From: Tyzzerella sp.
Lineage (GTDB): Bacteria; Bacillota; Clostridia; Lachnospirales; Lachnospiraceae
Assembly (NCBI GenBank): GCA_017465565.1
Contig: JAFTWA010000062.1
Location: 1 to 64,000, forward strand
Direction: 5' to 3'
Length of the DNA stretch: 64,000 nt
Shown here: in pieces, positions 16,830-26,459 of the stretch
Position numbering within the stretch: the stretch's first letter is position 1
Layout of the letters: every line of letters begins with the position of its first letter
Position numbers and translations under genes: made by a program
The notes under the pieces: generated by a model
Seen by the model: the letters and a program-made list of their open reading frames with translations, nothing else
The model's database searches: none
Told to the model about the DNA's origin: nothing

Positions 16830-18869
16830 TTAAATTAATTTTGTCACATCTTCTCCGTGCACAATTGCTAACTCATGAAGTGCACGTGTCGCCGCAACAT
16901 AAAGCATACGTGCATGTCCTGCATCTAATGGATAATCCGCCTCAGTCGGGTCGTAAATCAGTGCCGTATCAAATTCGAGCCCTTTGGTGTATTCCACCGG
17001 AAGCACTAGTATTCCATTTGTAAATTCTGCTTTTTCCAAATCACTCTCAGCAATTTCAATGTGCTTGCTCAATTCCTTCGCCACCTTTTCTGCCTGCTTT
17101 GAAGTTCGGCAAATAACTGCCATCGTGTCATACCCTTCCTGTTTCCAGTTTTTAAGATATTTTAGCGTTCTGTCAAGCATCTCTTCTGTACCACAACTGC
17201 TGACACTCACTTCTTTTCCATGGCGAATAATCGGTTCAATCTTATAACCCTTAAAAGAGCCCTTCTCCAGGATTCTTTGCGCGAATTCTGATATCTCAAC
17301 TGTGTTACGATAGCTTTTTGAAAGAACCTCAAATCCCTCATTCCCATCAACAAGCAGTAATTGTTTTAGTTCCTCCCAGTCATATAATCCTGAACCGAAC
17401 CTAATATTTTGCGAAACATCTCCCATAATCGTCCATGTGCATCCCGGAATACAAAATCTTAACACCGTATAAGCCATCATTCCATAATCCTGCGCCTCAT
17501 CTACTACAATGTGATGCGCCTCTTGAATTGGGTCTGTCTCTTTGATACGCTTGTAAAGATAAGCCAATGCAGCCAAATCATATACATCTAACTCCTTGCG
17601 TTTTCCTTTGCATTCTAGATTCTGTGTTTCCATAAATTCTTCGTATATATCATAAATGGAATGCTTCCATTTCTTTGCACCCAACAGCCCCGTGTATTCT
17701 TTTATAATCTGCCTTCTTTGCTCTGCAGTATAGCTGATATCCCATCCGTTAATTACATTGCGCAGGCGTGCCAGCACCCTCGCATTTAACATATCTATTT
17801 TAGATTGCACAGAAATCGTTTTGTTATCCCTAATATAGTTTTCAATCTGCTCTGTAGATAGTAACTCTGTATCCTCAAACTGAATACTGCCCCTTGGAAT
17901 CACTTCCCATTCCAGCTTGTTGCAATAAGCTTCCAGTTTTCGAAACCATTCCATCGTTCCCTTTTGGAGTTCCTCTTTTTTACATGAAACGATTTTATAT
18001 TTATTTTCCTTCCATTCTTCATATAGGAGGCGGACAAATAATTCTTCCATCATCATTTGCTTGATACCGTGAACATCCAAATCTGGCAGCACCCCAGTGA
18101 TATAATTCAAAAGAATTCGGTTACTTCCAATAATATAGAAATCTTCTGGTCTGAATCTCTTTTCATAATTATATAGAATATAGGAAATTCGGTGCATCGC
18201 CACTGTCGTTTTACCACTCCCTGCAACTCCCTGCACAATGATATTTCGATGTGGTGATTTTCGTATAATATCGTTTTGTTCCTTTTGAATGGTTGCAACA
18301 ATTTCCCCCAGCACAGCTTCTTTATTCTTCATTAAATATTTTGTCAGCAATTCATCGTTTGCAATCACTTCTGAATCGTAATAGTCGATTAACCTTTCAC
18401 CTTCAATTTCATAAGTTCTCTTTTGTTTTAATTCCACTGGAATCTCGCTTCCCCCTGGAACTGAGTAACTACATTTCCCCAATCCATTTTCATAATAAAT
18501 TGCTGCTATCGGTGCGCGCCAATCCACTACTAAGATGGTAGTGCTATCTTTCATAACTCCACCTTTTCCAAGATAGAATTGCTCCTTTTTCCCCTTTTCA
18601 GAAAGGATATCGATTCTCCCAAAATACGGTTTTTTCAAAGCACGCTGATTCTTATGTAGGAAGATTTTCATATTTTCATTCATGGTAATTGTATTGGACA
18701 GCTCGACAAATATCTCTGGGTCATTATCGTGGTAACGTTTGTACATCTCCTTAATATCAGCACTCATGACGGCAATTTCGCGTTCATAAAATGCTATATT
18801 GTCTTTGATTACTTGCACACAGTTATCTAGATTTTTTTGTTCTTTTTCCCATTCCTTATCGTATCTCAT
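16830..18869 (-). CDS. HelD-like UvrD-family ATPase (RNA polymerase recycling factor)
   Basis: 679 residues of superfamily 1 helicase type. An N-terminal coiled-coil (about 1-75) and an FGRIDILSEKG/VDWRAPIAAIYYEN segment (about 85-130) are hallmarks of HelD. Walker A follows in VQGVAGSGKTTVAMHR near 215, then DEAQDYG (Walker B) near 455, and C-terminal motifs VEYTKGLEFDTALIYDP and YVAATRALHELAIVH. HelD of B. subtilis releases stalled RNA polymerase from DNA. A general UvrD-like helicase is the alternative. The gene is monocistronic with a promoter region before ATG 18869. Confidence 0.85.
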   Translation of the reverse strand: MRYDKEWEKEQKNLDNCVQVIKDNIAFYEREIAVMSADIKEMYKRYHDNDPEIFVELSNTITMNENMKIFLHKNQRALKKPYFGRIDILSEKGKKEQFYLGKGGVMKDSTTILVVDWRAPIAAIYYENGLGKCSYSVPGGSEIPVELKQKRTYEIEGERLIDYYDSEVIANDELLTKYLMKNKEAVLGEIVATIQKEQNDIIRKSPHRNIIVQGVAGSGKTTVAMHRISYILYNYEKRFRPEDFYIIGSNRILLNYITGVLPDLDVHGIKQMMMEELFVRLLYEEWKENKYKIVSCKKEELQKGTMEWFRKLEAYCNKLEWEVIPRGSIQFEDTELLSTEQIENYIRDNKTISVQSKIDMLNARVLARLRNVINGWDISYTAEQRRQIIKEYTGLLGAKKWKHSIYDIYEEFMETQNLECKGKRKELDVYDLAALAYLYKRIKETDPIQEAHHIVVDEAQDYGMMAYTVLRFCIPGCTWTIMGDVSQNIRFGSGLYDWEELKQLLLVDGNEGFEVLSKSYRNTVEISEFAQRILEKGSFKGYKIEPIIRHGKEVSVSSCGTEEMLDRTLKYLKNWKQEGYDTMAVICRTSKQAEKVAKELSKHIEIAESDLEKAEFTNGILVLPVEYTKGLEFDTALIYDPTEADYPLDAGHARMLYVAATRALHELAIVHGEDVTKLI

Positions 18870-18998
18870 AATTGCCTCCTTGCATGCTTTTTCTTTTCAC
18901 TCACAATTATAGAGACAAAATAAAATATTACTAGACTTATATTTTTGTTTGTGTTAAACTACATAATGAACTGGGGTCAAAATTTCATTTTCACAAAT

Positions 18999-19023
18999 AA
19001 AGCTCTCATTCGAGAGCTTTTTT
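18999..19023 (+). terminator. Plus-strand-oriented intrinsic terminator with no obvious gene before it
   Basis: AAAGCTCTC-ATTC-GAGAGCTTT (18999-19020) followed by a run of T residues on the plus strand. The 130 nt upstream on that strand contain no convincing ORF or RNA gene, so it may serve an unannotated short transcript or shield the region from readthrough. Confidence 0.55.
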
Positions 19024-19043
19024 CGATGTTTTTTTCATGAAAC

Positions 19044-19072
19044 GAAAAAAAGAACATCTGATAAGATGTTCT
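19044..19072 (-). terminator. Terminator of the tRNA cluster
   Basis: 9-bp stem AGAACATCT/AGATGTTCT (19051-19059 and 19064-19072) followed on the minus strand by a T run. It lies 8 nt after the last tRNA of the Val-Met-Val-Met cluster. Confidence 0.85.
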
Positions 19073-19079
19073 TCTCAAG

Positions 19080-19153
19080 TAGCGGGAACTGGATTCGAAC
19101 CAGCGACACTACGGGTATGAACCGTATGCTCTAGCCAACTGAGCTATCCCGCC
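19080..19153 (-). tRNA. tRNA-Met (anticodon CAT, elongator type), copy 1
   Basis: 74-nt cloverleaf starting GGCGGGATAGCTCAG. Anticodon stem TACGG/CCGTA encloses loop TTCATAC. T-loop GTTCGAATC, 3' end CCCGCTA, no encoded CCA. It matches elongator tRNA-Met rather than initiator by its GGCGG start and G1-U72 pair. The modified tRNA-Ile2 with the same anticodon cannot be fully excluded. Confidence 0.92.
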
Positions 19154-19183
19154 ATATGCAATTGTCCTAGATTTCTCTAGTAA

Positions 19184-19256
19184 TGGGACCAACAGGGCTC
19201 GAACCTGTGACCCCCTGCTTGTAAGGCAGGTGCTCTCCCAGCTGAGCTATGATCCC
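19184..19256 (-). tRNA. tRNA-Val (anticodon TAC), copy 1
   Basis: 73-nt cloverleaf starting GGGATCATAGCTCAG. Anticodon loop CTTACAA gives TAC, and the T-arm is ACAGGTTCGAGCCCTGT. Acceptor GGGATCA pairs with TGGTCCC (one T-G). No CCA encoded. Confidence 0.95.
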
Positions 19257-19264
19257 AAGAAAAG

Positions 19265-19338
19265 TAGCGGGAACTGGATTTGAACCAGCGACACCACGGG
19301 TATGAACCGTGTGCTCTAGCCAACTGAGCTATCCCGCC
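19265..19338 (-). tRNA. tRNA-Met (anticodon CAT, elongator type), copy 2
   Basis: Same as copy 1 apart from compensatory changes in the anticodon stem (CACGG/CCGTG in place of TACGG/CCGTA) and one T-loop base (TTTGAAC on the plus strand). The compensatory pair shows that both copies are under selection to fold. Confidence 0.92.
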
Positions 19339-19368
19339 ATATGTAGTTATCCTAGATTTCTCTAGTAA

Positions 19369-19441
19369 TGGGACCAACAGGGCTCGAACCTGTGACCCCC
19401 TGCTTGTAAGGCAGGTGCTCTCCCAGCTGAGCTATGATCCC
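19369..19441 (-). tRNA. tRNA-Val (anticodon TAC), copy 2
   Basis: Apparently identical to copy 1 over its 73 nt. It is the first gene of the cluster in transcription order (Val-Met-Val-Met). Confidence 0.95.
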
Positions 19442-19477
19442 ATGTCGCTAACCGACTTGCTTAGTATACTATTTCTT

Positions 19478-20042
19478 TTATATTTTGTCAACACCTTTTT
19501 TATTCTCTATTTGTATATTTTTTCTTATACTTTCCGAAATTGGCAATTTCTGAATTTCTTGACCTTTAGAAAGATATGTACATTCGGTGTAATTTTGCTG
19601 TTGATAATTCTTCACGAAAATTGCAAGAACTTTATTTGTTGGCTTAGATAATTTCCTAACATCTTCATTGTATAATGATACAGGAAAATCTACACTTTTC
19701 CCTGTTCTGAAGCCAACACTCAGGACTGCCTTCGTATTCCCTACAAAATAATCTGCCTTAATACAAATACCACTGTTGATAAAATTTCCAATCATGCAAT
19801 TATTGTATAATAACTCTGAAAGAACAGGAAGAACTATCAACTTTTGCTGTACTTTACCTTTATTATCAATTTCAAAGTCACTTTCAGAAAGTTTTCCCTC
19901 AAGACAAGCAGAATAAAACTGTTTTGCTATTTCCATCTTCCTGATAAACAATCATAAAATGCTTATTATTCAATTTTATATCGTATTCTTTAGCCGCCTT
20001 CACAATAATTTGCAGGGCAGTTTTCTTATCATATTTCGCCAT
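19478..20042 (-). pseudogene. PBECR4-like gene broken by an internal deletion and frameshift
   Basis: Two frames abut. The first starts at ATG 20042 behind AGGGGAG and reads MAKYDKKTALQIIVKAAKEY through NKHFMIVYQEDGNSKT before a stop at 19899. The second, shifted frame runs from about 19930 to 19478 and contains AKQFYSACLEGKLSESDFEI, SELLYNNCMIGNFINSGI, SVGFRTGKSVDFPV and KLSKPTNKVLAI. Together they match my memory of PBECR4 proteins (phage Barnase/EndoU/colicin/RelE-like nuclease family), minus a stretch with the LHLTGV-type motif. The break falls at GCAAAACAG (19919-19927), which reads sensibly in both frames, as expected for a deletion between short repeats. The family assignment is from memory and should be searched. 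Confidence 0.65.
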
Positions 20043-20060
20043 TCTTACTCCCCTAGTCAC

Positions 20061-20259
20061 AAAAAGGTTGCCCTTTCGGACAACCCTTTCTATTTCTTTT
20101 GACGCTGATTTTTCTGTTGTCTGCCAACTGTCCGCCCTTCTAATATGCGGCTTAAATGTGGAGTTTTTCTGTTGCTCCCCAACCTGCCAGCCTACGAACT
20201 GGCTAAGATGTCAGATTTTTAAGGTGTCAGCACACCCAGATAGACACATCTATCTTGTT
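20061..20259 (-). ncRNA. Structured RNA leader with terminator, upstream of the PBECR4-like gene
   Basis: From a consensus promoter, about 200 nt are transcribed without an ORF. Hairpins in order: 20255-20238 (AGATAGA/TCTATCT), 20236-20223 (GGTGT/ACACC), 20203-20186 (GCCAG/CTGGC), 20183-20171 (GTTG/CAAC with loop GGGAG), 20150-20132 (CCGC/GCGG), 20128-20116 (GTTG/CAAC). It ends in a GAAA-capped terminator stem at 20085-20066 followed by TTTTT. Loop GGAG (20178-20175) can pair with CTCC (20163-20160), an H-type pseudoknot. CAACAGAAAAA occurs twice (20174-20164 and 20119-20109), each after a GTTG-x5-CAAC hairpin preceded by TGGCAG. The terminator lies just before the ribosome site of the ORF. 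Confidence 0.6.
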
Positions 20260-20265
20260 AATATT

Positions 20266-20294
20266 ATTATATGAAATCCGGCTTTTTATGTCAA
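20266..20294 (-). promoter_or_regulatory. Perfect-consensus sigma-A promoter for the structured RNA
   Basis: On the minus strand TTGACA (20294-20289), exactly 17 bp, then TATAAT (20271-20266). Both hexamers are perfect, which is rare for ordinary mRNA and suggests high-level transcription of the RNA downstream. Confidence 0.85.
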
Positions 20295-20336
20295 GCACAC
20301 TAAACGTTTTTCGAAATTTTACATATGAAATACATT

Positions 20337-21683
<1,347 letters not shown>

Positions 21684-21783
21684 CTAAAATAAAATCTGCC
21701 GTATAGAAGGAACCTCTGTACGGCTCTTTTTACACTCTGTCATTATAAAGCGATGTAGTGCGGAAGTCAATATTTTTTTACAA

Positions 21784-21819
21784 AAAACAGAATGCACTCT
21801 ATTTTACTAGAGTGCATTC
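21784..21819 (-). terminator. Intrinsic terminator after purL
   Basis: 12-bp perfect stem GAATGCACTCTA (21790-21801) with its complement at 21808-21819, followed on the minus strand by TGTTTTTT. It lies 14 nt past the purL stop. Confidence 0.88.
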
Positions 21820-21832
21820 ATAAAAATGAATC

Positions 21833-24800
21833 TTATTTAAAATAATTCACACCTGATTCAAATATCTTAAGGTCTTGTTCCCCATAGATATTGATTGCAA
21901 CAGAATCACCGCGTCGTTCAGAGTGAGCCATCTTACCAAGCACACGTCCGTCTGGACTTGTGATACCCTCGATTGCTCTGTACGAACCGTTTGGATTCCA
22001 TTCCTCATCCATGGTAATTACACCATCAAGGTTACAGTATTGTGTTGCAACCTGACCATTTGCAAAGAGTTCATTCAATACTGCCTCTGGTGCAACAAAA
22101 CGTCCCTCACCATGCGATGCTGGGTTTGTATAAACTCCGCCAAGCTGTGCACCTTGTAACCATGGTGATTTGTTTGTCACAACTTTTGTATAAACCATCT
22201 TTGAAATATGGCGGCCAATTGTGTTATATGTAAGCGTTGGAGAACCTTCTGTCTGTCCACAAATCTTTCCATATGGAACCAAGCCTAACTTAATTAATGC
22301 CTGGAAGCCATTGCAGATACCAAGTGCAAGACCATCACGTTCATTTAATAATTTTTCCACTGCTTCTTTTAATTTTGCATTCTGGAAAGCAGTTGCAAAG
22401 AATTTCGCAGAACCGTCTGGTTCATCTCCTGCGCTGAATCCACCTGGGAACATAATCATCTGCGCCTGTGCGATTGCTTTTTCAAATTCTGCTACTGATT
22501 CACGAATATCGTTTGCATCTAAATTCTTGAATACTTTTGTGATTACATTTGCACCAGCACGTTCAAAGGCTTTTCGGCTGTCATATTCACAGTTGGTTCC
22601 TGGGAATACAGGAATAAATACAGTTGGTTTTGCGACCTTATTCTTGCATACATAAATGCTGTCTGCTTTATATAACCTTTCCTCTACTGGAGTTGGCTCA
22701 TAAGCACCTGCAACCGTGGCAAATACTTTTTCCAATGGCGCTTTCCATGTTTCTACAGCTTCATTTAATGAGATAACAACATCACCGTATGTGATTGTTT
22801 CATCTGCTGCCACTTCACCAATTACAGTGTGTGCAATGGTAAGTTCTGCAACCTTATCTGCTGGAACTTCTGCAATAATGTCTCCAAATGCTGGACTAAA
22901 TAAGTCTGCTTTATCAACAGTTACTTCAATCTTTGCTCCCATGTGGTTACCAAATGCCATCTTGCTCACTGCTGCTGCAATACCATGTCTGTCTAATGTG
23001 TATGCAGATACAATATTTCCATTTTGGATATCATTGCGGAATTTTCCATATTGTTCCATAACCTGACTGTATACTGGTAAATCGTAGCCATCCTTTTCGA
23101 TGCGCATCCATACCAGTTTATTTCCAGCCGCTTTGAACTCTGGGGTAATGATATCTTTCTGTGTTGCCACATCAACCGCAAATGAAACCAATGTTGGTGG
23201 AACATCGATATCCTGGAATGTACCTGACATACTGTCTTTTCCACCGATTGATGGCAGTCCAAGTCCAAGCTGTACATCATAAGCGCCAAGGAGTGCTGCA
23301 AATGGCTGGCTCCATCTTGATGGGTCTTCTGTCATACGTCTGAAGTATTCTTGGAATGTCAGACGAATCTTACTGTAATCTCCACCGTTTGCTACAATTT
23401 TTGCAACTGATTCTAATACAGCGTATACAGCTCCATGATACGGGCTCCAGCTTGATAAATATGGGTCAAAGCCGAAACTCATCATAGTAACTGTATCACA
23501 TTTTCCAGTTAATACAGGTAATTTTGCTACCATAGCCTGCGTTTCTGTCATCTGATATTTTCCACCGTGTGGCATAAATACAGAACCGGCACCGATAGAG
23601 CCGTCAAACATTTCAACAAGCCCTTTTTGAGAACATACATTTAAATCAGAAAGTGTCTCAAGCCATTTTGCTTTTACATCTTCTACTTCTACTTTTGCTA
23701 AAATGCTGTCTTCTTTATTTGGAATATCCACAGCAACTGTTGTCTCTTGATGAGCACCGTTTGTATCAAGGAATGCACGAGAAATATTTACGATTTCTTT
23801 GCCTCTCCATGATAATACTAATCTTGGATCTTCTGTAACAACAGCAACTTCTACTGCCTCTAGGTTTTCTTCTTTTGCATAGCCCATAAATTCTGCAACG
23901 TCTTTTGGATCAACAACAACAGCCATACGTTCCTGAGATTCTGAGATTGCAATTTCAGTTCCATCAAGACCTGCATATTTCTTTGGCACTTTGTCTAAAT
24001 TAATTTGGAGTCCGTCTGCCAACTCACCGATAGCTACAGATACTCCGCCCGCACCAAAATCATTACATTTCTTAATTAATTTACTTACTTCTTCTCTTCT
24101 GAACAAACGTTGAATCTTTCGTTCTGTTGGCGGATTACCTTTTTGTACTTCTGCACCGCAAGTTTCGATTGATTCCTCCGTATGTACTTTAGATGAACCA
24201 GTAGCGCCGCCACAACCGTCACGACCTGTACGTCCACCTAATAAGATGATGATATCGCCTGGGTCCGATGTTTCACGGATAACTGCTCTTCTAGGAGCTG
24301 CACCAAGTACCGCCCCAATTTCCATACGTTTTGCGACATAGTTTGGATGATAGATTTCTTTTACAGCGCCCGTTGCAAGACCAATCTGGTTACCGTATGA
24401 GCTGTAGCCGTGGGCTGCTTCACGAACTAATTTCTTCTGTGGAAGTTTTCCCTTCAAAGTATCTTTTACAGATACTGTAGGGTCTGCTGCACCTGTTACA
24501 CGCATAGCCTGGTATACATATGTACGTCCAGAAAGTGGGTCACGGATACATCCACCAAGACAGGTAGCCGCACCACCGAATGGTTCGATTTCTGTAGGAT
24601 GGTTGTGGGTCTCATTTTTGAAGTTTACCAACCACTCTTCCTCTACGCCATCTACTACTACAGGCACCACAATGCTACATGCGTTGATTTCATCTGATTT
24701 TTCCTGGTCTTCTAATTTACCTTCCAGTTTTAATCTGCGCATTGCCATAAGCGCTAAATCCATTAAGCAAACGAATTTATCCTCTCTTCCAGCAAAAATT

Positions 24801-25588
24801 TCACTGTGGTCCTTTAAATATTGTTTATATGAATTTACGATAGGTTCCTTGTAATCACCTTCACCAAATGTTACATCTGTAAGCTCTGTAGCAAAGGTTG
24901 TATGACGGCAGTGGTCTGACCAATAGGTATCAAGCACACGGATTTCTGTCATAGATGGGTCTCTATCTTCTTCATTTTTAAAGTAGTTTTGAATATGTAA
25001 GAAATCCTTGAATGTCATGGCCATTCCAAGAGAATTGTATAATTCTTTTAATTCTGCTTCTGACATATCTTTAAAACCATCAAAAATTATCACATCTGCC
25101 GGTTCATCAAATACTGTGATTAATGTTTCTGGCTTCTCCATTCCTGTTTCTCTTGAGTCTACAGGATTGATGCAGTGTGCTTTGATTGCATCAAATTCTT
25201 CATCTGTAATTGCACCTTCAATTACATAAGTTGTTGCAGATTTAATTATAGGAAGCTCATCTTCTTTAATAAACTGCACACACTGAACCGCAGAGTCTGC
25301 TCTCTGGTCGAACTGACCTGGCAAGTATTCAACTGAGAAAACTCTATCCCCTTCATTCATTGGGAAGCTTTCTCTATATAAACTGTCAACTGGTGGTTCT
25401 GAAAAGATTCCATTGCATGCAGTTTCAAATGTAGCATCCGAAATATTTTCCACATCATATCTAATTAATACACGAACATTTTCTACTGTTTTGATTCCTA
25501 AATAGCTTTTTACTTCATGTTTCAAAGATTTTGCCTGTACTGCATATTCTGGCTTCTTTTCTACATAGACGCGTTTTACTCTACTCAT
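21833..25588 (-). CDS. purL: Phosphoribosylformylglycinamidine synthase, single-chain PurL
   Basis: Converts FGAR, glutamine and ATP to FGAM in purine synthesis. At 1251 residues it is the large single-chain form, not the split PurS/PurL/PurQ set. The N-terminal PurS-like region is followed by two AIR-synthase-type halves, with KNETHNHPTEIEPFGGAATCLGGCIRD and GGRTGRDGCGG in the first and MSFGFDPYLSSWSPYHGAVY in the second. The C-terminal class I glutaminase domain shows MFPGGFSAGDEPDG, nucleophile Cys in LALGICNGFQALI and the His-Glu of ASHGEGRF. Monocistronic, ending at a strong terminator; no purine riboswitch is evident in the 89-nt upstream gap. Confidence 0.96.
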   Translation of the reverse strand: MSRVKRVYVEKKPEYAVQAKSLKHEVKSYLGIKTVENVRVLIRYDVENISDATFETACNGIFSEPPVDSLYRESFPMNEGDRVFSVEYLPGQFDQRADSAVQCVQFIKEDELPIIKSATTYVIEGAITDEEFDAIKAHCINPVDSRETGMEKPETLITVFDEPADVIIFDGFKDMSEAELKELYNSLGMAMTFKDFLHIQNYFKNEEDRDPSMTEIRVLDTYWSDHCRHTTFATELTDVTFGEGDYKEPIVNSYKQYLKDHSEIFAGREDKFVCLMDLALMAMRRLKLEGKLEDQEKSDEINACSIVVPVVVDGVEEEWLVNFKNETHNHPTEIEPFGGAATCLGGCIRDPLSGRTYVYQAMRVTGAADPTVSVKDTLKGKLPQKKLVREAAHGYSSYGNQIGLATGAVKEIYHPNYVAKRMEIGAVLGAAPRRAVIRETSDPGDIIILLGGRTGRDGCGGATGSSKVHTEESIETCGAEVQKGNPPTERKIQRLFRREEVSKLIKKCNDFGAGGVSVAIGELADGLQINLDKVPKKYAGLDGTEIAISESQERMAVVVDPKDVAEFMGYAKEENLEAVEVAVVTEDPRLVLSWRGKEIVNISRAFLDTNGAHQETTVAVDIPNKEDSILAKVEVEDVKAKWLETLSDLNVCSQKGLVEMFDGSIGAGSVFMPHGGKYQMTETQAMVAKLPVLTGKCDTVTMMSFGFDPYLSSWSPYHGAVYAVLESVAKIVANGGDYSKIRLTFQEYFRRMTEDPSRWSQPFAALLGAYDVQLGLGLPSIGGKDSMSGTFQDIDVPPTLVSFAVDVATQKDIITPEFKAAGNKLVWMRIEKDGYDLPVYSQVMEQYGKFRNDIQNGNIVSAYTLDRHGIAAAVSKMAFGNHMGAKIEVTVDKADLFSPAFGDIIAEVPADKVAELTIAHTVIGEVAADETITYGDVVISLNEAVETWKAPLEKVFATVAGAYEPTPVEERLYKADSIYVCKNKVAKPTVFIPVFPGTNCEYDSRKAFERAGANVITKVFKNLDANDIRESVAEFEKAIAQAQMIMFPGGFSAGDEPDGSAKFFATAFQNAKLKEAVEKLLNERDGLALGICNGFQALIKLGLVPYGKICGQTEGSPTLTYNTIGRHISKMVYTKVVTNKSPWLQGAQLGGVYTNPASHGEGRFVAPEAVLNELFANGQVATQYCNLDGVITMDEEWNPNGSYRAIEGITSPDGRVLGKMAHSERRGDSVAINIYGEQDLKIFESGVNYFK

Positions 25589-25677
25589 ATTGACCTCCGT
25601 TTTTCTCTCTGGTTTATGTATTGTATATATCTTAGCACAATTTTCATCATTAGTATAATTAATATATTTAAAAAGTT

Positions 25678-26373
25678 TTATAAGATTTTCTTATTTTTCT
25701 GCTTTATAAGAGCAATGATGCCCAAAATTAGCAGAGCCGCCATCAGCAAAAGGAAAATTATCCCGATTCGAATGACCATATCTAGGAAAAATCCCTCTGG
25801 CAGCATACGAATCAGCAAATCTGTCCTTGGATTCAAAATCCACAGGTCATTATCAAAGAATATCTCATGGAATAAAGTAAAATATTTATTAAAGTCCGTC
25901 ATAGCTACCATGCCAAATATTGCTGTGATTCCAATAAATGTCCCAGTTCCTATGAGGAAAGTCTTTGGAATCAGTTTCTTCCAATCTCCTTTTGTCAGAA
26001 TGATTACTGCAACAGCCGTCAAAAGCACAACTGCTGAGATGCGGCGCAATTGTAAACCACCTAGGAAAAGATTCAAAACATCTACCATGTGTGCCTTTTC
26101 TCTATCATTGAAGAATTCGCGTTCTTCTCCATCTACAATCGTATGTACAACTAAATCTGCGCGGTCACCACGAAGATATTCCATCATTTCCCTGGTTACT
26201 TCCATTGCGTCTGACATTTCCATTTCCAAATCATCAAGCACTTCATATTTCGCATATTCCTTTTCATACCACCCAAAGTCACTATATGCTCCAATCTCAA
26301 AACTGGAAATTAATAAAACGACAATCATAGCCAAACTGGCTGCAATCCCAAGTACATGATGTAAAATTTTCAT
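25678..26373 (-). CDS. DUF1461 / TIGR01906 family integral membrane protein
   Basis: 231 residues with four hydrophobic segments (about 7-27, 110-127, 136-160 and 205-228). A hydrophilic region rich in Asp/Glu (about 35-105) lies between the first two and contains MMEYLRGDRADL. This layout and the RxDLxxxxPEGFFxDM element near 185-200 match the TIGR01906/DUF1461 family, a clostridial membrane family of unknown role. It is divergent from a LysR regulator across 86 nt, so LysR might control it. That is inference from position only. Confidence 0.75.
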   Translation of the reverse strand: MKILHHVLGIAASLAMIVVLLISSFEIGAYSDFGWYEKEYAKYEVLDDLEMEMSDAMEVTREMMEYLRGDRADLVVHTIVDGEEREFFNDREKAHMVDVLNLFLGGLQLRRISAVVLLTAVAVIILTKGDWKKLIPKTFLIGTGTFIGITAIFGMVAMTDFNKYFTLFHEIFFDNDLWILNPRTDLLIRMLPEGFFLDMVIRIGIIFLLLMAALLILGIIALIKQKNKKIL

Positions 26374-26459
26374 TTTTATCTCCTCTTTTCACATTTTTAT
26401 TGTAATCTTTTTTATATTCCCTTATAATTAACTCAGTATTTATAAGGAGGTCTAATGAT

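Larger units (their letters stand above)
19080..19441 (-). repeat. Tandem duplication of a Val-Met tRNA unit
   Basis: The block 19080-19256 and the block 19265-19441 are about 185 bp apart and nearly identical, including the 30-nt spacer between the two tRNAs (CCTAGATTTCTCTAGTAA is shared). They differ by a few spacer bases and by the compensated anticodon-stem pair of tRNA-Met. Confidence 0.88.

Noticed and set aside
20068-20274. A 68-codon plus-strand frame lying antisense to the structured RNA leader.
   Set aside because: It has no clear ribosome site, and its codons simply mirror the hairpins of the minus-strand RNA, which has a perfect promoter and terminator. Treated as a chance frame.
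25517-26359. A 280-codon plus-strand frame across the purL start and the DUF1461 gene.
   Set aside because: It is antisense to a better-supported membrane protein gene with a ribosome site, crosses two minus-strand genes and encodes a Ser/Ile-rich sequence without recognisable motifs.
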